Of a stretch of 64,000 nucleotides of DNA, positions 58,101 through 64,000 are shown piece after piece. The notes beneath the pieces are model-generated. The model saw nothing but the letters and a program-made list of their open reading frames with translations, did not search any database and had not been told where the DNA came from. Position 1 is the first letter of the stretch. Each line of letters opens with the position of its first letter. Made by a program: the position numbers and the translations under genes. Source of the stretch: Mya arenaria. Taxonomy: Eukaryota; Mollusca; Bivalvia; Myida; Myidae. The stretch covers positions 6,778,117 to 6,842,116 of the forward strand of contig NC_069125.1 in NCBI RefSeq assembly GCF_026914265.1, in the 5' to 3' direction.

Positions 58101-61100
58101 TCAAGTTGATACCACTAATAGTTTAGGAGATATACCCCGGACAAGCGAAAATGGGACGCGGACGCTTAAGTCAAAGGGAGATAACTCTGAATTCCAACAT
58201 CAGAACTATTTTGCTTTACCTTTTGAATTGAATTTATAATCAGATGCAAAACACTTACACACATCACCAATTGCTTATTGGCAATAGAAAAATGGCAATC
58301 CTAATTACAAGTTCAAACCATGAAATATATCTATTCCTTAATACAATTTCAAACATGATGATTGAATACTGAATCCTAAATCAATTTCAAACGATGAATA
58401 TTAAATCCTAAATACAATTTCAAACCAAGAAATATTGAATCTTAAATACAATTTCAAACCATGAAATAATGAATTCTAAATATGATTTAAAACCATGAAA
58501 TATTGAATTCTGCACACATTTCAGAGACTTGAAATATTGAACTTGAAGTACGGTACAATTCAAAGCTTTGAAATAAAGATATAAGCATACCAGACATTTT
58601 GGCGCTTAATACAATAGGATATGTTGGTAGAGGTCCGAAGGAGTTTATGACATGAACATCGTCCACGTGGTTTGGGTGTTGAGTAAGAAATCCATGGAGA
58701 GCGTTAGAGTCGACGGCTGCTACATCCACACGACCATCCAGCACACTCTTGATCAATCCTATATGAGATCCTGCAAATATGTGGTATAAATGATCTAAAC
58801 ACACGATGTCATTGAAAAAATTAGAATTTGAGCAAGCCTGGAAAGTGTTTTCTTGCATATCGGACGTGTGTTTCCGGTCATGTGACCAGTGCTTACACCC
58901 CCAAATTTTAGATATGCAAGAAAAATTAACAATCATGTGTTTCCGGTCTGGATCGAAAAATCCGACCCTCAGGCACGCTGCGTGGCCGGCAACTCGGCAA
59001 GCCTCGTTCCCAGCTTACGCGCGTGCCTTCGGGTCAGATTTTTCGATCCGCACCGGAAACACATGATAGATACTTATATTACCAACACAGGGTTTTAAGG
59101 CTTCTGCTTATTTCCACCACTGTAACTGACAAAAACAGAACTGATTAATTCATCAAGTATTCATGAAAGCCTCAACTTGTGAAAGACTTCTTATGTTTGA
59201 AATTTTTCAGTAAATGTCAAAAATCTCTGTAAGGCAAGCTTTTTTCACATTTCAGATATTGGTGCCTATATTTTCAGTGTGCCTATGTGTATGCGTATTT
59301 ATCAGTGTGTGCTAAGTTTCATGAAAGTATTTTGAATGTATGTGTTTTAATATGGTCAAGTTCAGATATAGGAAATCTTGACTTTTAATCAAGTTATTAG
59401 GTATCAATGTCTACCGGTAGTTTGAAACATGAACTGTACTGTTACATTGAAATAAGTACACAATTCTGTATTAGGTTGCATATTACTCCTGGATTCGGTA
59501 AATTATTCATATGAGAACATTTCAAAACATTTACCAGACAAGTAAGTGTCGCTGAAGAAGGATGCATCAGCGCCCTGTTTCTTGAGATAGTCGAGGACAG
59601 ACACACAAGACGACAGCGAGCTCTTGTCTGTAAACCCGAGAATGTGGCCACGAAGATCGTGCAGTTCCTTGTACTTCGACCTGGTTGACAGATTCAATAT
59701 CAAATCCACTGATAATCACTATTTTTCAATGTTTTTATTTCAAGCTACACATTCACAGATGTGGAAATGAAAATAAAAAAAATAAATAAAAAAGTATTAA
59801 AAGGAAGAAATTTTAACTTAGTTTTGTTGTCGGCCTTTTTAATACTGATATATAAATATATTCCATATCAACTAAGTTTTAATTGTTTTAACCATCAAAA
59901 TGACCACACACTTCTAATCTGGCTCATGCATAAACAGTATTTTCTGTTCATTTTTTTTCTTTCCAGGAAAGTTACAATAGAAATTGTGAAGAAAAGAAGC
60001 AAACTAAGCACTTTCAATCAAAATTAACATTGGCGACCAACTACATTAATGGACAACAGTAACAACTGTCATTGGTTCAGAAAAATATCGCGTTGTTGCA
60101 AGAATATTTATTGACTTGTTTGTATCGATGTTGTTGAAATGTAGGGATCATCATAGCATGTAGGAATCGACTCAAAATGTAGGGAAAATCTCAAAATGTA
60201 GGAATCAACTCAAAATGTAGGGAAAATCTCAAAATGTAGGAATCAACTCAAAATGTAGGGAAAATCTCAAAATGTAGGAATCGACTCAAAATGTAGGGAA
60301 AATCTCAAAATGTAGGAATCAACTCAAAATGTAGGGAAAATCTCAAAATGTAGGAATCAACTCAAAATGTAGGAAAAATCTCAAAATGTAGGGATCACTT
60401 TGTATTTTATTCCAAAATTTATAGACAATTATGTGAACTGTTGACTCACAGTGCAGCAGTTTTAAAGATTGATTCCTACATGTTATGTGTTTATGCCGTA
60501 GATGGGAGTTGCAAATTAATTACACACACTAGCACTTCCTGAGAAATATCAAATATACACCTATAAATCTTACTTGTTTCTGGCATTGATAATAACATCG
60601 GAGTAGTAGACAGGCCGGCCTGTGTTTTTCTTGTGGTTAAACACCGCTCCTGCACCACACAACACTACACTCTTGTTCCCATCTTTGGCCATACGCAGGA
60701 AGTCAGTGCTCGACATGAATCCTGGGAATTTACAAATTCATAGCAATTTGGTATATAATGATAATGTACTGAATGCAATTGAAAACAAACAACTTATTAC
60801 TGAATGAACATTGGTGGTGGTTTATGTTTAAAACTTTTAATACTGTATGGATGATCAGGGGGCATTATACTCACAAAGTATTACTGGTAATATCAGAGTT
60901 ATCAGCCTTAAAACATTTGTGCTTATTATCACTGGTGACATGTATCGAGTTTCTTTAGAATAATCTTGAAAATAATGGCCAAGGCTAGAAATGTTGCCCG
61001 ATTCTTCAAAGATGCTTAAGGTACATAAAATGATAAACAATTATTTATCAAAGTAAGAATTTTGAAACTTGTTATACATGTGTCTACTGTCACCAGGAAC

Positions 61101-61532
61101 ATATGTACTAAGTTTCAAGTAAATGTTTTGAATTATGGCAAACTTTAAGGTTTTTGCACATCAATGCCATCATTAAGGAAATGACAATTCCTATACTTTT
61201 CTTTTCGAAAAATCTAGGCAGCTAAAAATAGAAATTGAGCAAAAAGTGAACTTGATTATTCTAGAAGTATAATGTACATTAGTTAGCTGTTATAGAGAGA
61301 AGAAGTCAGTTTATCTAGCATAAACCATGTGTTACCCACCAATATCAGCGAGGTTGCTGGTGAACGGGTCAACCCTGTCTTTGGGAGGCCCTGACCAGCG
61401 TGACTCATACGTCAGGTACCCATCCCTCCCTGTCACCTCCTCCAGGTATTCTAGAATGGTCTCAAACAACTCAACCGGAAGGCTCGGACTCAGATACGTG
61501 ATTGCGCGCAAGTTTTCACGAGCCTCAGTCAT
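55112..61532 (-). CDS. PhnD-like periplasmic-binding-protein-fold protein, five exons
   Basis: Exons 61532-61340, 60721-60574, 59680-59535, 58770-58591 and 55293-55112 join in phase, with GT/AG borders throughout (first donor GTGGGT), to give 282 residues from ATG to TGA. The text follows the type II periplasmic-binding fold of the phosphonate-binding (PhnD, Pfam Phosphonate-bd) family. It has an opening AITYLSPSLPVELFETILEY, the ADIGFMSS turn, GRPVYYSDVIIN at the first domain crossover, LRGHILGFTDKSSLS, then GRVDVAAVDSNAL, FGPLPTYPIVLS and a C-terminal EDLQAKITKALLDV. There is no signal peptide or membrane segment, so it is probably intracellular, unlike bacterial PhnD. Ligand unknown; phosphonate binding is not implied. 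Intron 4 (3.3 kb) holds a large repeat and a tandem array. Confidence 0.8.
55988..57098 (-). repeat. Large interspersed repeat, AGCTCTACTGGCC/GGGCCTCTTGTT family, copy 2
   Basis: Starts AACAAGAGGCCC and ends GGCCAGTAGAGCTAAA, the reverse complement of copy 1 at 43186-44757. The block CTGGTTTTCGAAAGGAACC...CAATTGTTTACA occurs twice (about 56770-56880 and 56905-57012), a local duplication. It lies in intron 4 of the PhnD-like gene. Confidence 0.75.
57230..58150. repeat. Tandem repeat, ~160-bp unit, about five copies
   Basis: GTGCACTGCACTTGCCCTCA recurs at about 57385, 57538, 57699, 57899 and 58056, with GAAGTTTCAAGTTGATA and AACAAAGGGCAA blocks in each unit. Inside intron 4 of the PhnD-like gene. 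Confidence 0.85.
58933..59065. mobile_element. Short foldback repeat
   Basis: A 133-bp inverted repeat. The left TCATGTGTTTCCGGT...GGATCGAAAAATC pairs with the right GATTTTTCGATCC...CCGGAAACACATGA, and GGCACGC pairs with GCGTGCC further in. Lies in intron 3 of the PhnD-like gene. Confidence 0.75.
60172..60395. repeat. 19/38-bp minisatellite
   Basis: Alternating 19-bp units AAAATGTAGGAATCAACTC and AAAATGTAGGGAAAATCTC form a 38-bp dimer repeated about five to six times. In intron 2 of the PhnD-like gene. Confidence 0.9.
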
Positions 61533-63004
61533 TTTGGAAGGTTCGTGTTGAAAGATGAGACAGATAAGTTATTCTATTTTGTTGTTTTAGTTATCTGAAA
61601 TAGAAAAACAATATTTAGTCAAGCTCCTTCAATACCCTTTGTCACTGTGGTAGGAATCAAAGAAGCGAAAACTGGGAGTATTAGCAGTCCCGATTGAAGT
61701 TGGTTGATTTATCTGTAATAACTATCAGAAAAAAAACATGAAAAAATGTTGTTAATATAGAAATAAAACAATAAAAAAATGCATTGAGTAAAGTAGTAAC
61801 TGTTGTTCCCTTTTTCTATCTATCAGCAAGATAACTTTTAGGCAACTATAAATTAATTGCTAGATTTTCATCACCGCCCAGCCCTCTTTTTTGCCGCCCC
61901 ATAAACTTTATTGATACAAATAGAATTGTTAAACTAGGGTCTGTGTTTACGTATTTGTTCTGCACTGTCCGGGAACGGCAATTAATACCTTTAGTGTCGA
62001 TGTATAACATTCACATGTAAAAAAGGAGAATTTGTTACGATCGTGTTCGTGTCAAATAAGAAAAAAAAAAAAAAAAGGCACCCCCTACCCCTTAAAAAAA
62101 CTTTATGCGAAAATCCATGGAAACCAGTCATATAAGACTGCTGACAAAAAATTAGAATGCAGATTTTTATATTTAAGCTCAAAAATGGATGTTTATGCAT
62201 TATTCTTAAACCATAAGTAACTGTTTAAGCCATAAAACATTCATTTTCGAAACAGAAATATGAAAATTTGCGATCTGATCTTTTGTCAGCAGTGTTTTAT
62301 CATTGGTTTGCTGATATTTACGCAAAAATTTGCTCCTTTAAAGACAACAAATAAAAAAGTTGTAAAAATGGTATATCTGTGATAGTGCAGCTTACAAAAC
62401 CCAAAGAACTAGGAAATTGAATTAAAAAACTTTTAAAACAGTATGTGAACACAGATAATTAATTATTTACAATCACCAATTTGCAATGAAACTTTATCAC
62501 ATAAACTCCAACAACAAAATTTTCATATAAATTTGTTTTAAACCATCTTGCCAGACAAATTTCTACCCTTCTACTCAATTTTGACAAATAGTTATTGTAA
62601 TGTTAACCATGGTGTGGGTAGATAGATCCGGGTATATGGATGTTTAAGTTACATTTTCAGCACCCGTGTGACTGATCTTCAAATACATTAAGTGATAGTG
62701 CACGGTTGACAATATCTGCAAGCACTCATGTATTTAATTACTAGATACATTTTATCAAAATACTGGTTTTAACACAGTTTCAACATTAAACTGTATCAAA
62801 GTGATACAAATTTGACGAAATAAGGAGAAAAAATTATGAACATATACAATGATAAGTGAGAGTTTATAATAATTATTGCAATACATGTTTTTCATAATGC
62901 TTTAATGACATAGTCTTTTTATTTAAAAACAAAACAAAACATTAATTATAAGCAATACCAGATGAGCAGTTTATTAAGTGATGAAGTGCAGTCGGCAAAG
63001 TAAT
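61533..63004. other. 5' flank of the PhnD-like gene
   Basis: AT-rich sequence with a poly-A run at about 62060. No TATA box at a convincing distance and no gene recognised. Confidence 0.45.
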
Positions 63005-63199
63005 ACATGGCATGATATGAACAAAGAAATACATGTCATGATACGAACAAAGAAACACATGTCATGATACGAACAAAGAAACACATGTCATGATACAAAC
63101 AAATAAACACATGTCATGATACGAACAAAGAAACACATGTCATGATACGAACAAAGAAACACATGTCATGATACGAACAAAGAAACACATGTCAAGATA
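63005..63199. repeat. 26-bp minisatellite, about seven copies
   Basis: AAACACATGTCATGATACGA plus ACAAAG repeated with very few changes, so a young array. Confidence 0.95.
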
Positions 63200-63465
63200 C
63201 CGTGTGTAAAACATGTTCACTATCTATAGCACTGAAGCAAGCACTTGATAAAAAAGTCCTGTACTGTGCAACCGACCAGCCTCGGAAATAAACCCGAGGC
63301 GGCCTAGCTGTGCTCATATGCCAAGTGTAATAGCTCACAAAGTATGAATACTGAGCTGCATTCTCATATCAATTTTATCGAATACACATTGTACAATATA
63401 GATAATAAATTAATGATGTATACAGCATGAAGTCGACTGGTAGAATGACCACATATTATCTGCAC
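63200..63465. other. Spacer between two tandem arrays
   Basis: No gene or repeat recognised. Confidence 0.4.
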
Positions 63466-64000
63466 CTATATCATGTAATCCTCGTACAAGACTGACCAAT
63501 CAATACCTCTATATCATGTAATCCTCGTACAAGACTGACCAATCAATACCTCTATATCATGTAATCCTCGTACAAGACTGACCAATCAATACCTCTATAT
63601 CATGTAATCCTCGTACAAGACTGACCAATCAATACCTCTATATCATGTAATCCTCGTACAAGACTGACCAATCAATACCTCTATATCATGTAATCCTCGT
63701 ACAAGACTGACCAATCAATACCTCTATATCATGTAATCCTCGTACAAGACTGACCAATCAATACCTCTATATCATGTAATCCTCGTACAAGACTGACCAA
63801 TCAATTCCTCTATATCATGTAATCCTCGTACAAGACTGACCAATCAATACCTCTATATCATGTAATCCTCGTACAAGACTGACCAATCAATACCTCTATA
63901 TCATGTAATCATCGTACAAGACTGACCAATCAATACCTCTATATCATGTAATCCTCGTACAAGACTGACCAATCAATACCTCTATATCATGTAATCCTCG
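63466..64000. repeat. 43-bp minisatellite running off the window
   Basis: More than twelve nearly identical 43-bp units (CTATATCATGTAATCCTCGT then ACAAGACTGACCAATCAATACCT). Only single-base variants were seen (for example ATCATCGT near 63905). The array is not finished at 64000. Confidence 0.95.

Noticed and set aside
63466-64000. CRISPR-like regular array
   Set aside because: The units are contiguous 43-bp repeats without unique spacers, and the context is eukaryotic.

Overview
The window looks like nuclear DNA of a marine bivalve mollusc. The coding is AT-rich and split by spliceosomal introns. Retroelement fossils of several classes lie next to mollusc-type interspersed repeats, long minisatellite arrays, and a small 12-cysteine secreted protein family resembling the oyster Cvsi protease inhibitors. 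There are no operons, no CRISPR array and no convincing free-standing RNA gene. Species cannot be fixed from the sequence alone.

Left third (1-15.6 kb): the 3' end of a tyrosine-recombinase element with a 49-bp tandem repeat behind it, a heavily broken Ty3/gypsy fossil carrying a 530-bp insertion, a short array of a 44-bp satellite, a 27/54-bp minisatellite, and a two-exon remnant of a Cvsi-like gene (6984-7727). A 3.2-kb array of the same 44-bp satellite follows (10650-13825), organised in three near-identical 775-bp higher-order units.

Middle (15.6-43 kb): a solo-LTR-like family with TGTAACG/CGTTACA ends (three copies), a decayed LINE with a 2A-like NPGP motif that is split by a long-inverted-repeat element holding a zinc-finger-like exon, and a whole-looking Ngaro-type tyrosine-recombinase retrotransposon (23582-28548). 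A complete three-exon Cvsi-like gene sits on the minus strand (31305-28578); both of its introns carry MULE-like MITEs, and its stop codon lies 29 bp from the Ngaro end. A second decayed LINE with an L1-like ORF1, several foldback and palindromic repeats, and a tandem tRNA-derived SINE cluster invaded by a hAT-like MITE complete this part.

Right third (43-64 kb): two host genes. EXO5 (exonuclease V, DNA repair) is on the plus strand with two visible exons and its 5' exon missing. A five-exon minus-strand gene (61532-55112) encodes a 282-residue protein that reads as a PhnD-like periplasmic-binding-protein-fold domain, unusual in an animal. One large bivalve repeat family flanks EXO5 in opposite orientations. 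An endonuclease/exonuclease/phosphatase fragment of a mobile element lies between the two host genes. The window ends in two clean short-period arrays (26 bp and 43 bp), the second running off the edge.

The best candidates for something under-described are the PhnD-like animal gene, the Cvsi-like pair (one intact, one degenerate), the satellite shared between a retroelement fossil and a young higher-order array, and the inverted-repeat element enclosing a zinc-finger exon.
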